Made by a program: the position numbers and the translations under genes. The notes beneath the pieces were generated by a model. The model saw only the letters and a list, made by a program, of their open reading frames with translations. It did no database searches and was not told the DNA's origin. From a bacterium SCSIO 12827 (GTDB lineage Bacteria; Pseudomonadota; Alphaproteobacteria; Rhodospirillales; Casp-alpha2), in NCBI GenBank assembly GCA_024397995.1, contig CP073746.1:806001-870000 (forward strand): a stretch of DNA of 64,000 bases. The letters are read 5' to 3'. This document shows positions 45,159 through 54,158 of this stretch, one piece after another (the first letter of the stretch is position 1; each line of letters starts with the position of its first letter).

Positions 45159-46736
45159 ATGTCCGAAGCGACCAAATCCCCCCGACCCGTCGTCCTGTGC
45201 ATCCTGGACGGATGGGGCGACCGCGAAGCGGCCCCCGACAACGCCATTTCCCTGGCCAAGACGCCGACCTGGGACCGGCTTGTCGCCGCGTGTCCGCGCG
45301 CGCGCCTGGATGCCTCGGCCCAGGAAGTCGGCCTGCCCCAGGGCCAGATGGGTAATTCCGAGGTCGGGCACATGAACCTGGGCGCCGGGCGCGTTGTCAT
45401 GCAGGATCTGCCGCGCATCGACGCGGCGGTGGCCGACGGCTCGCTGGCGGAAAATCCGGCGCTGACCGCTTTTATCGACAGCCTCAAGAAATCCGGCGGC
45501 GCCTGCCATCTGATCGGCCTGCTCAGCCCCGGTGGCGTGCACAGCCATCAGGATCACATGGTCGCCCTGGCCAAGGCCGTGGCCAAGGCGGATGTGCCCG
45601 TCGTCGTCCATGCCTTCCTTGATGGCCGCGACACCCAGCCCAAGGGCGCCAAGGGTTATATGGGGCGCTTCCTGACCGACCTTGATACCTGCGACGGCGT
45701 GACCGTCGGCACGGTGACCGGGCGTTACTTCGCCATGGACCGGGACAAGCGCTGGGACCGCGTATCCAAGGCCTATGACGTGATGGTCCGGGCCGAAGGC
45801 GTGGACACGGCGGACGACCCCGTGCGCGCGATCGAAGAAGCCTATAACATCGGCAAGACCGATGAATTCATGGAACCCTGTGTGATCGGCGATTATGCGG
45901 GGATGTCCGACGGTGACGGTCTGCTCTGCGCCAATTTCCGCGCCGACCGGGCGCGGGAAATCCTCGCGGCCCTGGTCGACCCCGGCTTCGACGGGTTCAC
46001 GCGGGCCAAGACCGTGGATTTCGCGGCGCGCCTGGGCATGGTGGAATATTCCAGTGATCTCAATGCCTTCCTTGCGGCCATGTTTCCTTCGGAAACCCTC
46101 TCGGGCATTCTGGGCGAGGTCGTATCGAAGGCCGGGAAGTCCCAATTGCGCATCGCCGAGACGGAAAAATACGCCCATGTGACCTTCTTCCTGAACGGCG
46201 GGCGTGAGGACGTGTTCGACGGCGAGGAGCGTATCCTGGTGCCGTCGCCCAAGGTCGCGACCTATGACCTGCAGCCCGAAATGTCGGCGCCCAAGGTGAC
46301 GGACGAACTGGTCCGGGTGATCGGCGAGGGCAAGTTCGATCTGATCGTGGTCAACTTCGCCAACGGCGACATGGTCGGCCATACGGGTATCCTCGAGGCC
46401 GCGATGAAGGCGGCGGAAACCATCGACGCCGCGCTGACCCGCCTGGAAAAGGCGGTGGTCGATGCCGGCGGCGTCATGCTGGTCACCGCCGACCACGGCA
46501 ATTGCGAGCAGATGGCCGATCCCAAGAACCGCGGCCCCCACACGGCCCATACCCTGAACCTGGTGCCGGCGTTGCTGGTTAACGCCCCCGGCTGGGTCAA
46601 CGGCCTGCATGACGGACGGCTGGCCGATGTGGCGCCGACGCTGCTGCAACTCATGGGCCTGGAACAGCCGGCGGAAATGACCGGCCGGTCGCTGATCGAC
46701 GGCAGCGCGGCCGCGGCCCGCGCGGCGGCGGAGTAG
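45159..46736 (+). CDS. gpmI: cofactor-independent phosphoglycerate mutase
   Basis: A 525-residue enzyme interconverting 3- and 2-phosphoglycerate with two Mn ions. CILDGWGDREAAPDNAI provides the first metal Asp, MGNSEVGHMNLGAG the catalytic Ser, and VTADHGNCEQM a second metal site. The ATG at 45159 is chosen; the frame opens at 45093. envC follows after 10 bases, so transcription may continue. Confidence 0.96.
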   Translation: MSEATKSPRPVVLCILDGWGDREAAPDNAISLAKTPTWDRLVAACPRARLDASAQEVGLPQGQMGNSEVGHMNLGAGRVVMQDLPRIDAAVADGSLAENPALTAFIDSLKKSGGACHLIGLLSPGGVHSHQDHMVALAKAVAKADVPVVVHAFLDGRDTQPKGAKGYMGRFLTDLDTCDGVTVGTVTGRYFAMDRDKRWDRVSKAYDVMVRAEGVDTADDPVRAIEEAYNIGKTDEFMEPCVIGDYAGMSDGDGLLCANFRADRAREILAALVDPGFDGFTRAKTVDFAARLGMVEYSSDLNAFLAAMFPSETLSGILGEVVSKAGKSQLRIAETEKYAHVTFFLNGGREDVFDGEERILVPSPKVATYDLQPEMSAPKVTDELVRVIGEGKFDLIVVNFANGDMVGHTGILEAAMKAAETIDAALTRLEKAVVDAGGVMLVTADHGNCEQMADPKNRGPHTAHTLNLVPALLVNAPGWVNGLHDGRLADVAPTLLQLMGLEQPAEMTGRSLIDGSAAAARAAAE

Positions 46737-46745
46737 GCGGGCCCC

Positions 46746-48023
46746 TTGGCCCGGCGCCGCCGGTCATCCTTTGGAATAGTGCTGACGGCGGCCTTGGCAG
46801 CCCAGATGTCGGCTTCCGCCGTTGTGGCCGACGACAAGCCCGCGGCCGGATCCCTCGACAAGGTCCAGCAGGAAATCAAGAAGGGCCGGGCGGAAAGTGA
46901 ACGCCTGAAGGGGGCCGCCCAGGCGCTGGAGGCCGACCTCAAGAACTTGCAGCATCGTTTGGTCTCGGCCGCCAAGGTCGTGCAGGACCGGGAACTGCGT
47001 GTCATTACCCTGGAGGCCAAGATCGCCGACCTGGTGCGCCAGGAAAAGGAAAAGCTGGCCCAGCTGAGCGCCAACCGCTCACAGCTGGCCGGCGTTCTGG
47101 TGGCCTTGCAGAAGATGGTCCAATTCCCGCCCGAGGCCTTGCTGGCCATGCCGTCCAGCCCTGACGACCTGGTCCGCAGCGCCATTCTGCTGCGCGCCGT
47201 GGTGCCGGAAATCGACCGCCGCGCGACGCGCATCCGCCTGGATCTGCAATCCCTGGCCGATACCCGGGAAAAAACCGCGGATGAGCGCCTGAACCTGAAT
47301 TCGGCGGCCCAGGACCTGGACCGTCAACGCGCCGAGATCCGCCAGTTGATGGCCGACCGGCGGCGCCTGCTGGACAAGACCCTGGCCGAGGAACGCCGGG
47401 CCGCCGAGCGCGTTGCCCGCCTGGCCGCCAAGGCGGAGAACCTGAAGGACCTGATGGCCCGGCTGGAGGAACAGCGCGCCGCCGACGAACGCCAGGCCGC
47501 CCGCGCCGAAGAGGCCGCCAAAAGCGAGGCGACCGCCAAGGAACAAGCCGCCCGTGTGCGTGCCGAAGCCCAGCGCCAAGCCCGTGTTGCCGCCACAGTT
47601 TCGCCATCTGTGTCGATCACAAGTCGTCGCGGCCGGTTGCCGTTGCCCGTGATCGGCGACCTGATCGGCCGTTACGGCGAGAGCCTGCCGACAGGGCTTT
47701 CGCGCAAGGGCATCGACATCGCGGCCCGCGGCGGCGCCCAGGTGATCGCCACCTATGACGGGAAAATCGCGTTCGCGGGAAAATTCAGAGGTTATGGGCA
47801 ATTATTGATTATCGATCACGGCGACGGATATCATACCCTGCTGGCCGGGATGGCCCGCATCGACATGGCCGTGGGCCAACACGTTTCCACCGGTGAGCCC
47901 GTGGGCCTGATGGGGTCCGAGGGGGGCGACCGGCCCGTTCTCTACGTTGAACTGCGCCGCAAGGGACAACCGATCAATCCCTTGCCGTGGTTGGCGTCAC
48001 GCAATGACAAGGTAAGCGGATGA
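46746..48023 (+). CDS. envC: EnvC-like murein hydrolase activator with degenerate LytM domain
   Basis: A 425-residue exported protein: signal peptide, long coiled coils (~30-290, rich in Ala/Arg/Glu), and a C-terminal LytM/M23 fold. The metal-binding His of active peptidases is missing: the first site reads RKGIDIAA and the last LYVELRRKG instead of HxH, which indicates an activator of amidases rather than an enzyme. EnvC-type proteins act at the septum. It overlaps ctpA by four bases. The start is a TTG. Confidence 0.88.
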   Translation: MARRRRSSFGIVLTAALAAQMSASAVVADDKPAAGSLDKVQQEIKKGRAESERLKGAAQALEADLKNLQHRLVSAAKVVQDRELRVITLEAKIADLVRQEKEKLAQLSANRSQLAGVLVALQKMVQFPPEALLAMPSSPDDLVRSAILLRAVVPEIDRRATRIRLDLQSLADTREKTADERLNLNSAAQDLDRQRAEIRQLMADRRRLLDKTLAEERRAAERVARLAAKAENLKDLMARLEEQRAADERQAARAEEAAKSEATAKEQAARVRAEAQRQARVAATVSPSVSITSRRGRLPLPVIGDLIGRYGESLPTGLSRKGIDIAARGGAQVIATYDGKIAFAGKFRGYGQLLIIDHGDGYHTLLAGMARIDMAVGQHVSTGEPVGLMGSEGGDRPVLYVELRRKGQPINPLPWLASRNDKVSG

Positions 48024-49411
48024 CACATAGAATGATGAAGGTTGCGGGCATGCGGGCTTTGGCCGGTGCGGCGGTGCTGGGCGGATTGGCGCTTCTCGGC
48101 CATCCGGCGGTAGCACAGGAGCCGGCGGCAGCCCCGGCGGCGGACGTCAAGAACTCGGAAGAGACCTACCGCCTGCTCAACCTGTTCGGCGACGTGTTCG
48201 AACGCATCCGCTCGCAATACGTGGATCAGCCCACGGACGAGCAGATGATCGAGGCCGCGATCACCGGCATGCTGCAGTCCCTGGACCCCCATTCCAGCTA
48301 CATGAACGCCCGCACCTTCAAGGAAATGCAGGTCAACACGAGGGGCCAGTTCGGGGGCCTGGGCATCCAGGTGACCATGGAAAACGGCGTGGTGAAGGTG
48401 ATTTCGCCCATCGACGATACGCCGGCGGCCCGCGCCGGGGTCAAGCCGGGCGACCTGATCACCCATCTCGACAGTGAATCGATCCAGGGTCTGACCCTGT
48501 CGCAGGCGGTTGAAAAGATGCGCGGCAAGGTCGGCAGCGACATCAAGCTGACCATCTTCCGTGCCGGTCAGGACCCCTTCGACGTCACGCTGACCCGGGC
48601 GATCATCAAGATCACTTCCGTGCGCTCGCGGATGGAAGGCGACGACATCGGCTACATCCGCATCACCTCGTTCAGCGAACAGACCAAGCAAGGCCTGGAC
48701 AAGGCCATCGAGAAGATCAAGAAGGACTCCGGCGACAAGTTGAAGGGATACGTCCTCGACCTGCGCAACAACCCGGGCGGGCTGTTGGATCAGGCGATTG
48801 CCGTGTCCGATACGTTCCTGGACAAGGGCGAGATCGTCTCGACCCGGTCGCGCGATCCTAACGATACGCAACGCTTCAACGCGACCAAGGGTGACCTGAC
48901 GGAAGGCAAGCCGGTCGTCGTGCTGATCAACGGCGGATCGGCCTCGGCTTCGGAAATCGTCGCCGGCGCGTTGCAGGATCACCGCCGCGCCGTGCTCATG
49001 GGTACGCGCTCGTTTGGCAAGGGTTCGGTGCAGACCATCGTGCCGTTGCAGGGCCATCGGGCCATGCGGCTGACCACGGCGCGTTACTATACGCCGTCGG
49101 GCGACAGCATCCAGGCCAAGGGCATCCATCCGGATATCGAGGTCAAGCCGTCGCGAATCGAAGAGATCGATAGCCGCCCCGGCCGCCGCGAGGAGAATCT
49201 GCGCGGTGCTCTCGACAACGGCGAGCATGAAAAGGACGCCAAGGACGCGGTTCCCGAGGCGAAGTCGGACGCCAAGCCGGAAGCCGGGGAAACGGCGGAA
49301 AAAGAGGGAGAAAAGAAGGCCGAGCCGGTTGATTACCAGCTTTTGCGGGCGATCGACCTGTTGCGTGGCGTGGCCCTGTTCTCCGGTGCGTTGACCTCGT
49401 CAACCAATTGA
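48020..49411 (+). CDS. ctpA: carboxy-terminal processing protease (S41)
   Basis: A 463-residue periplasmic serine protease. The signal peptide ends near AVAQ, the N-domain has SLDPHSSYMNARTFKEM, a PDZ domain follows (VKVISPIDDTPAARAGVKPG), and the catalytic core has NGGSASASEI (Ser) and SFGKGSVQ (Lys). The C-terminal tail is low complexity (KPEAGETAEKEGEKKAEP). Pairing with EnvC suggests a role in cell-wall turnover. Confidence 0.95.
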   Translation: MTHRMMKVAGMRALAGAAVLGGLALLGHPAVAQEPAAAPAADVKNSEETYRLLNLFGDVFERIRSQYVDQPTDEQMIEAAITGMLQSLDPHSSYMNARTFKEMQVNTRGQFGGLGIQVTMENGVVKVISPIDDTPAARAGVKPGDLITHLDSESIQGLTLSQAVEKMRGKVGSDIKLTIFRAGQDPFDVTLTRAIIKITSVRSRMEGDDIGYIRITSFSEQTKQGLDKAIEKIKKDSGDKLKGYVLDLRNNPGGLLDQAIAVSDTFLDKGEIVSTRSRDPNDTQRFNATKGDLTEGKPVVVLINGGSASASEIVAGALQDHRRAVLMGTRSFGKGSVQTIVPLQGHRAMRLTTARYYTPSGDSIQAKGIHPDIEVKPSRIEEIDSRPGRREENLRGALDNGEHEKDAKDAVPEAKSDAKPEAGETAEKEGEKKAEPVDYQLLRAIDLLRGVALFSGALTSSTN

Positions 49412-49547
49412 GTACCCTGGATTTATTGGGGTGGACTTAAAAACGGCGGCCAAGCCATGCCGATCATGGCGGTCGGCCGCGTCTGCCGGACTGATCCATG
49501 GGGGGCATTCCGTGGCGCAAGCCGGCCTTGAGTGAACGGGTGATCCG

Positions 49548-51005
49548 TTGAAATTACCGTCGATCAAACTGCCGTCGATCAAGATGCCGTCGCTGAAACG
49601 CAAAAAGCGTGGCGACGATGATGAGGATGACGAAGAGGAATTCGATCTCGACGAAGTCGAGGACGAGGAAGACGACGACGACGCCTACGACGATGACGAC
49701 GATGATGAGGAAGAGGGAAGTGCGTGGGAGCGCATGGATCCTCAGCGCAAGATTCTCATTATCTCGGCCCTCACCGGCGGCCTTCTCCTGACCTCCATCT
49801 TCGGCGGGGCTGCCTGGTTCCTGCTGGGGTCGTCCGAACCGAAACCTGTCGCCGAGCAGCGGCGCCCCGACGGCTCCATCGCCATTCCGACCGCACAGGC
49901 GCCCGGCGGCGGCCTGACGCCCCCCGCTGAAACCGGCGCCGCCCCGGTAGGCGAGGCTACCCCTGCTGCCCCCGGCGCCACAGGTGCCGCCGCACCGGGC
50001 GCGACGCCGACGTCTGACCAGGTGGTCGGCGGCATTACCGCTTCGCAGCTCGCCCTGCAGAATGAAGGGACGGGCGGGCTGAGCGTCGCCACCGCGCCCA
50101 GCGGCATCGCCCAGGATCCGGATCATGGGCGGGTCATCCCCTTCACCACCGCCGAGGCCTATAAGGGCATCGCCTGGATCGAGGGTGTCGAAGCCCTGGC
50201 CCGGGTGCCGGATCTGGCCCTGGTGGAAAAGGGTCCTGATGGCCGCGACATGCCCATCGTCGCGCGCAACGGCACCCGCCCCATGGACGCTTATGCCCGG
50301 CCGGTGGCCGATGCGGATGCCAGCATCCCCCAGGTTGCGATCCTGATCCGCGGCATCGGCCTGTCGCGGTCCGCGTCCATTACCGCAATCAAGTCCTTGC
50401 CGCCCGAGGTCAGCATGGTGATCTCGCCCTATGCCCGTGACCCCGGCGATTGGGTGATCCGCGCGCGTCTGGCCGGGCACGAGGTGTTCATGGGCCTGCC
50501 CATGGAAAGTGCTAATTTCCCCTTCGAGGACGCCGGCCCGCTTGCGCTGAATACCACCAAACAGGTCGAGGAGAACATGCGCACACTTAGGACACTCATG
50601 GGGATGGTGCCCGGATACGTCGGCTTTTTGGCGCGCTTCGGGTCCAAGTTCGGCGTTGCCGAGGGGCAACTCAAGCCCGTGTTCGAGGAGATTAAGGGGC
50701 GCGGTCTGATGTTCGTTGATTCCGGTGAAAGCGGCAGCGGCGCGATGACGCGGATCGCCGCCGAAATGGCCCTGCCCAAGGCAGTTGTCAATATTCACCT
50801 GGACCGAACGCCGACCGAGGGCGAGATCGCATCCAAGCTGCTGCGTCTGGGCGCCTTGGCGCGCAGCCAGTCCGTCGCCGTGGGGATGGGCGATCCCTAT
50901 CCCCATACGATCCGCGAAGTGAAGAATTGGCTGGCGGCCCAATCACCGACGAAGTTGCGCCTGGTGCCCGTCAGCGCCGTCGCCGACCGTCAGATCATCC
51001 AATAG
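49548..51005 (+). CDS. divergent polysaccharide deacetylase (YibQ-like) with acidic N-terminus
   Basis: A 485-residue protein. The N-terminus repeats KLPSI/KMPSL, then a very acidic tract (residues ~22-56, runs of Asp and Glu), one membrane helix (~68-92), a Pro/Ala linker, and a C-terminal divergent deacetylase domain (~260-480) with QVAILIRGIGLSRSAS, GHEVFMGLPMES and GLMFVDSGESG. Family members lack clear activity. The TTG start and GTGGATC-free upstream make the start less certain. The acidic tail is cytoplasmic in this topology. Confidence 0.83.
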   Translation: MKLPSIKLPSIKMPSLKRKKRGDDDEDDEEEFDLDEVEDEEDDDDAYDDDDDDEEEGSAWERMDPQRKILIISALTGGLLLTSIFGGAAWFLLGSSEPKPVAEQRRPDGSIAIPTAQAPGGGLTPPAETGAAPVGEATPAAPGATGAAAPGATPTSDQVVGGITASQLALQNEGTGGLSVATAPSGIAQDPDHGRVIPFTTAEAYKGIAWIEGVEALARVPDLALVEKGPDGRDMPIVARNGTRPMDAYARPVADADASIPQVAILIRGIGLSRSASITAIKSLPPEVSMVISPYARDPGDWVIRARLAGHEVFMGLPMESANFPFEDAGPLALNTTKQVEENMRTLRTLMGMVPGYVGFLARFGSKFGVAEGQLKPVFEEIKGRGLMFVDSGESGSGAMTRIAAEMALPKAVVNIHLDRTPTEGEIASKLLRLGALARSQSVAVGMGDPYPHTIREVKNWLAAQSPTKLRLVPVSAVADRQIIQ

Positions 51006-51049
51006 ACTGAAACCCCTGGGGCCCCCTATTCAACCGGTGACGATATCCC

Positions 51050-51565
51050 ATGACCGATCCTAATGACGACCCGCGCCCGTATCGGCTTGGTGTCGGTGTC
51101 CTGTTGCTGAACGGCGCCAACCGTGTCTGGCTCGGCGAGCGTATCCGCCGCACCGGTCAGCAGATGGATTATCCCTGGCAACTGCCCCAAGGCGGCCTGG
51201 ACGAAGGCGAGGACCCGCGCGATGCCGTGTTCCGCGAACTGGAAGAGGAAACCGGCACGGCCAAGGCGGAGATCATCGCCGAAACGCCGGACTGGCTGGC
51301 CTACGACCTGCCCTTAGACGTCCGTGACCGGGTCTGGAAGGGGCGGTTTCGCGGTCAACGTCAGAAATGGTATGCGCTGCGGTTTTTGGGGGAAGATGGG
51401 GATTTCGACCTGAATACCCACCATAAGCCGGAATTTTCCCAGTGGCGCTGGGCGCCCATGGCCGACCTGCCGGCCCTGGTGGTGCCGTTCAAGCGCAGTC
51501 TCTACCACGATCTGTTGGCCGCCTTCGGGCATCTCGACGGTGACGTTGGACCCAACCGCCGATGA
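51050..51565 (+). CDS. rppH: RNA pyrophosphohydrolase
   Basis: A 171-residue Nudix enzyme that removes pyrophosphate from mRNA 5' ends. The Nudix box GGLDEGEDPRDAVFRELEEE and the substrate-binding WQLPQGG are clear; GRFRGQRQKWYALRF is typical. The stop overlaps the antiporter start (GATG). Confidence 0.95.
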   Translation: MTDPNDDPRPYRLGVGVLLLNGANRVWLGERIRRTGQQMDYPWQLPQGGLDEGEDPRDAVFRELEEETGTAKAEIIAETPDWLAYDLPLDVRDRVWKGRFRGQRQKWYALRFLGEDGDFDLNTHHKPEFSQWRWAPMADLPALVVPFKRSLYHDLLAAFGHLDGDVGPNRR

Positions 51566-52539
51566 TGTACGTGGAACTGCTGGGCGGGCTCATCATTCTG
51601 ATGGTTGCGGCCGAGGTTATGATCCGGGGAGCCGTCGGCTTGGCCCGCCTGTTCGGCCTGTCGCCGCTCCTGATCGGGATGACCGTCGTGGCGCTGGGAA
51701 CCTCGGCGCCGGAATTGGTGGTCTCGCTGGATGCGGCGCTGACCGGAAATGCGGGGATCGCCACGGGCAACATCGTCGGCTCCAACATCGCCAACACGCT
51801 TCTGATCGTCGGCGCGGCGGCGGTGATTTCCCCCATGGCGCGGCGCGGTGATCGGCTTTACCGCGACGGTGCGTTGCTGGTTCTGTGCACGGCGCTGTTC
51901 GTCATGCTGTGCTGGGGCGATACGCTGGATGTGGCCCAGGGGGGGCTGCTGTTGATCATCTTCCTGGGCTTCATGGGCAGCGCCTATTGGCGCGACATCA
52001 ATAACCCCAAGGCATCGGCCGAGCGCGTCGGCGAGGTCGAGGAGATCGGCGCCGTTCCCCAAAAGTCCTGGATCGCCTGGGCGGCGACCCTGGGTGGTCT
52101 GGCCGGGATCGCCGTCGGTGCCGACCTGATGGTCGGCGGCGGGGTTGCGATCGCGCGCTCCTTCGGCCTGGGTGAAGAGGTCATCGGCCTGACCCTGATC
52201 GCCATCGGCACGTCTCTGCCGGAACTGGCGGCATCGGCGGTCGCGGCCCGGCGCGGCCATGCCGATGTGGCCATCGGCAACGTCGTCGGGTCCAACATGT
52301 TCAACATGCTGGGCATCGCGGGCGTCGTCTCCATGGCCGCCCCTCTGCCGGTGCCATCGTCGATGCTTGCCTTTGATTTGTGGGTCATGCTGGGGGCGGC
52401 GGTCCTGATCGTGCCGGCGATGATCGGCTGGACCGGCGTGTCCCGGACGGGCGGCGTGGCGCTTCTCGTGCTCTACGGCGGCTACCTGGCGGCCCAGGTC
52501 GTGGGCCTGCCGACAACCGTCGCCGGCATGCTATTCTGA
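51562..52539 (+). CDS. calcium/sodium antiporter (CaCA family, YrbG-like)
   Basis: A 325-residue membrane exchanger with ten helices and the two inverted alpha repeats: GTSAPELVVSLDAAL with GNIVGSNIANTL, and GTSLPELAASAVAARRGH with GNVVGSNMFNML. The Glu in each repeat binds the cation. No regulatory loop is present. Confidence 0.93.
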   Translation: MMYVELLGGLIILMVAAEVMIRGAVGLARLFGLSPLLIGMTVVALGTSAPELVVSLDAALTGNAGIATGNIVGSNIANTLLIVGAAAVISPMARRGDRLYRDGALLVLCTALFVMLCWGDTLDVAQGGLLLIIFLGFMGSAYWRDINNPKASAERVGEVEEIGAVPQKSWIAWAATLGGLAGIAVGADLMVGGGVAIARSFGLGEEVIGLTLIAIGTSLPELAASAVAARRGHADVAIGNVVGSNMFNMLGIAGVVSMAAPLPVPSSMLAFDLWVMLGAAVLIVPAMIGWTGVSRTGGVALLVLYGGYLAAQVVGLPTTVAGMLF

Positions 52540-52546
52540 GGCGGTG

Positions 52547-53323
52547 ATGACCGAGAACGATCCCGCAGCCCTTCCCGAAACTGCCCTGATCACCGGGGCG
52601 GCGCACCGCATCGGTCGCGCCATGGCGCTAGACCTGGCGGATGCCGGTTGGCGCGTTGCCGTGCATTACAACGGCTCACGCAGCGCGGCAGAGGCCCTTG
52701 TTGCCGAGATCACGGCCAAGGGTGGGCGCGCGGCGGCGGTTCAGGCCGACCTCGCGGACGAGGATGCCACGGGAAACCTGATCCCCGCCGCCATCACCGC
52801 CCTGGGCCCGGTGACCCTGCTGGTCAACAATGCGTCCCTGTTCGAACTGGACATGCCGGACACGGTGACCCGGGACAGCTGGGACGCCCATATGGAGATC
52901 AACCTGCGCGCTCCCTTCGTGCTGACCCAGGCCTTCGCCGGGCATCTGCCGGACGGGGCCGTGGGCAACGTGGTCAACATCGTCGATCAGCGGGTCATGA
53001 ACCTGCGCGGTGATTTCACGTCCTATACGCTGTCCAAATACGGGCTGTGGGGCCTGACCCAGATGCTGGCGCGGGCCCTTTCCCCGCAGATCCGGGTCAA
53101 CGCCATCGGCCCCGGCCCGACCCTGCCGAGCCCCCGCCAGACCGACGATCAGTTCGCCGCGCAATGGCAGGCGACGCCGCTTGGGCGGCCTGTCGATCTT
53201 CGGGATATTTGCCGCGCCTTGCGCTTCATCCTTGACGCGCCGGCCTTTACAGGCCAAATCATCGCCCTGGACAGCGGTCAGCACATGGGGGCCGCCTGGG
53301 ACAATGCGCCCGCGCCCGAATAG
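52547..53323 (+). CDS. SDR oxidoreductase, pteridine-reductase-like (FolM-like)
   Basis: A 258-residue short-chain dehydrogenase. The cofactor motif is TGAAHRIG (with His, as in pteridine reductases) and the active site is NIVDQRV...YTLSK, where Asp replaces the usual Ser. These features fit dihydropteridine or dihydromonapterin reductases. The adjacent folB supports a pterin role. GTG at 52544 and ATG at 52547 are alternative starts. Confidence 0.85.
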   Translation: MTENDPAALPETALITGAAHRIGRAMALDLADAGWRVAVHYNGSRSAAEALVAEITAKGGRAAAVQADLADEDATGNLIPAAITALGPVTLLVNNASLFELDMPDTVTRDSWDAHMEINLRAPFVLTQAFAGHLPDGAVGNVVNIVDQRVMNLRGDFTSYTLSKYGLWGLTQMLARALSPQIRVNAIGPGPTLPSPRQTDDQFAAQWQATPLGRPVDLRDICRALRFILDAPAFTGQIIALDSGQHMGAAWDNAPAPE

Positions 53324-53353
53324 GGCGGGCCGGCCAAACCAACCGGGGAACGG

Positions 53354-53773
53354 ATGACCGTCGACCAATACAAGGTTTCGGACACGGCCAAGATCGCCGA
53401 CGCGCGGTCGCTGATCCGCCATGTCTTCGTGCGTAATCTGGTGCTGATGGCCAACGTCGGCATCCATTCCTTCGAGAAGACGGGGACCCAGCGCATCCGC
53501 CTGAACGTCGACCTGGCCGTGCGCGAGACGGAACAACCGCCCGCCGACGAGATCAATCAAGTGGTCTGCTACGAAGAGATCACGGACGGTATCAAGGGCA
53601 TCGTCGGGCGTGGTCACGTCAATCTGGTCGAAACCCTGGCCGAAGATATCGCGGCCATGTGCCTGGAAGACCCCCGCGTCCGTTCGGCCCGGGTGCGTGT
53701 CGAGAAACTGGACATTTTCGAAAACGCGGAGAGCGTCGGCGTCGAGATCGAGCGCTTCAACTCCCGGGCCTGA
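53354..53773 (+). CDS. folB: dihydroneopterin aldolase
   Basis: A 139-residue enzyme of folate synthesis. The signature is VGIHSFEKTGTQRIRLNVDL, the substrate-binding VCYEEITDGI and LVETLAEDIAAMCL with the catalytic Lys in RVRVEKLDIF. It lies 31 bases after the pteridine-reductase-like gene. Confidence 0.93.
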   Translation: MTVDQYKVSDTAKIADARSLIRHVFVRNLVLMANVGIHSFEKTGTQRIRLNVDLAVRETEQPPADEINQVVCYEEITDGIKGIVGRGHVNLVETLAEDIAAMCLEDPRVRSARVRVEKLDIFENAESVGVEIERFNSRA

Positions 53774-54158
53774 CAGCTATCTGAAAGCCTTCCTCTAAGT
53801 GCTTGAAATCGCGGCTTTGTGACTGACTCCGATGGGAGTTGTGCACAGGCCCTCCTGTCGTTTCATATTTGTGTCCAGCCTGTTTCCGAAAATTTTCAAT
53901 ACCTCGGGCGTCTCTATCAGGGGGTTGTTTTCTGTTGTATTTCAATAACTTACATTCGTGCCCAAATATTAGGCAAAGCGGAGGAATCCTGGGATTTTCT
54001 GGCTCCGGGCCTGTGCGGGCGGGTTTTTCAACAGGTTTATCCACAAGAGTCGTGGATAGTTGTCCGTCGCGAAATTGATCGGTCGGATATATCTTTCGAC
54101 ATAGTATTGATTCACTTCAGGTTTCTCGCCTGAAGGGCGGTTCAAACGAGGATCATCG
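53774..54158. other. intergenic region with DnaA-box-like sequences
   Basis: A 385-base gap, lower in GC than its flanks. TTATCCACA (54037-54045) is a consensus DnaA box; TTGTGCACA (53839-53847) and the reverse near-match CGTGGATAG (54051-54059) are weaker. No gene or RNA is supported. Confidence 0.4.

Noticed and set aside
45120-46649. Long antisense frame opposite gpmI
   Set aside because: His/Gly/Arg-rich composition and exact overlap with a well-supported core gene show it is a codon-bias shadow.
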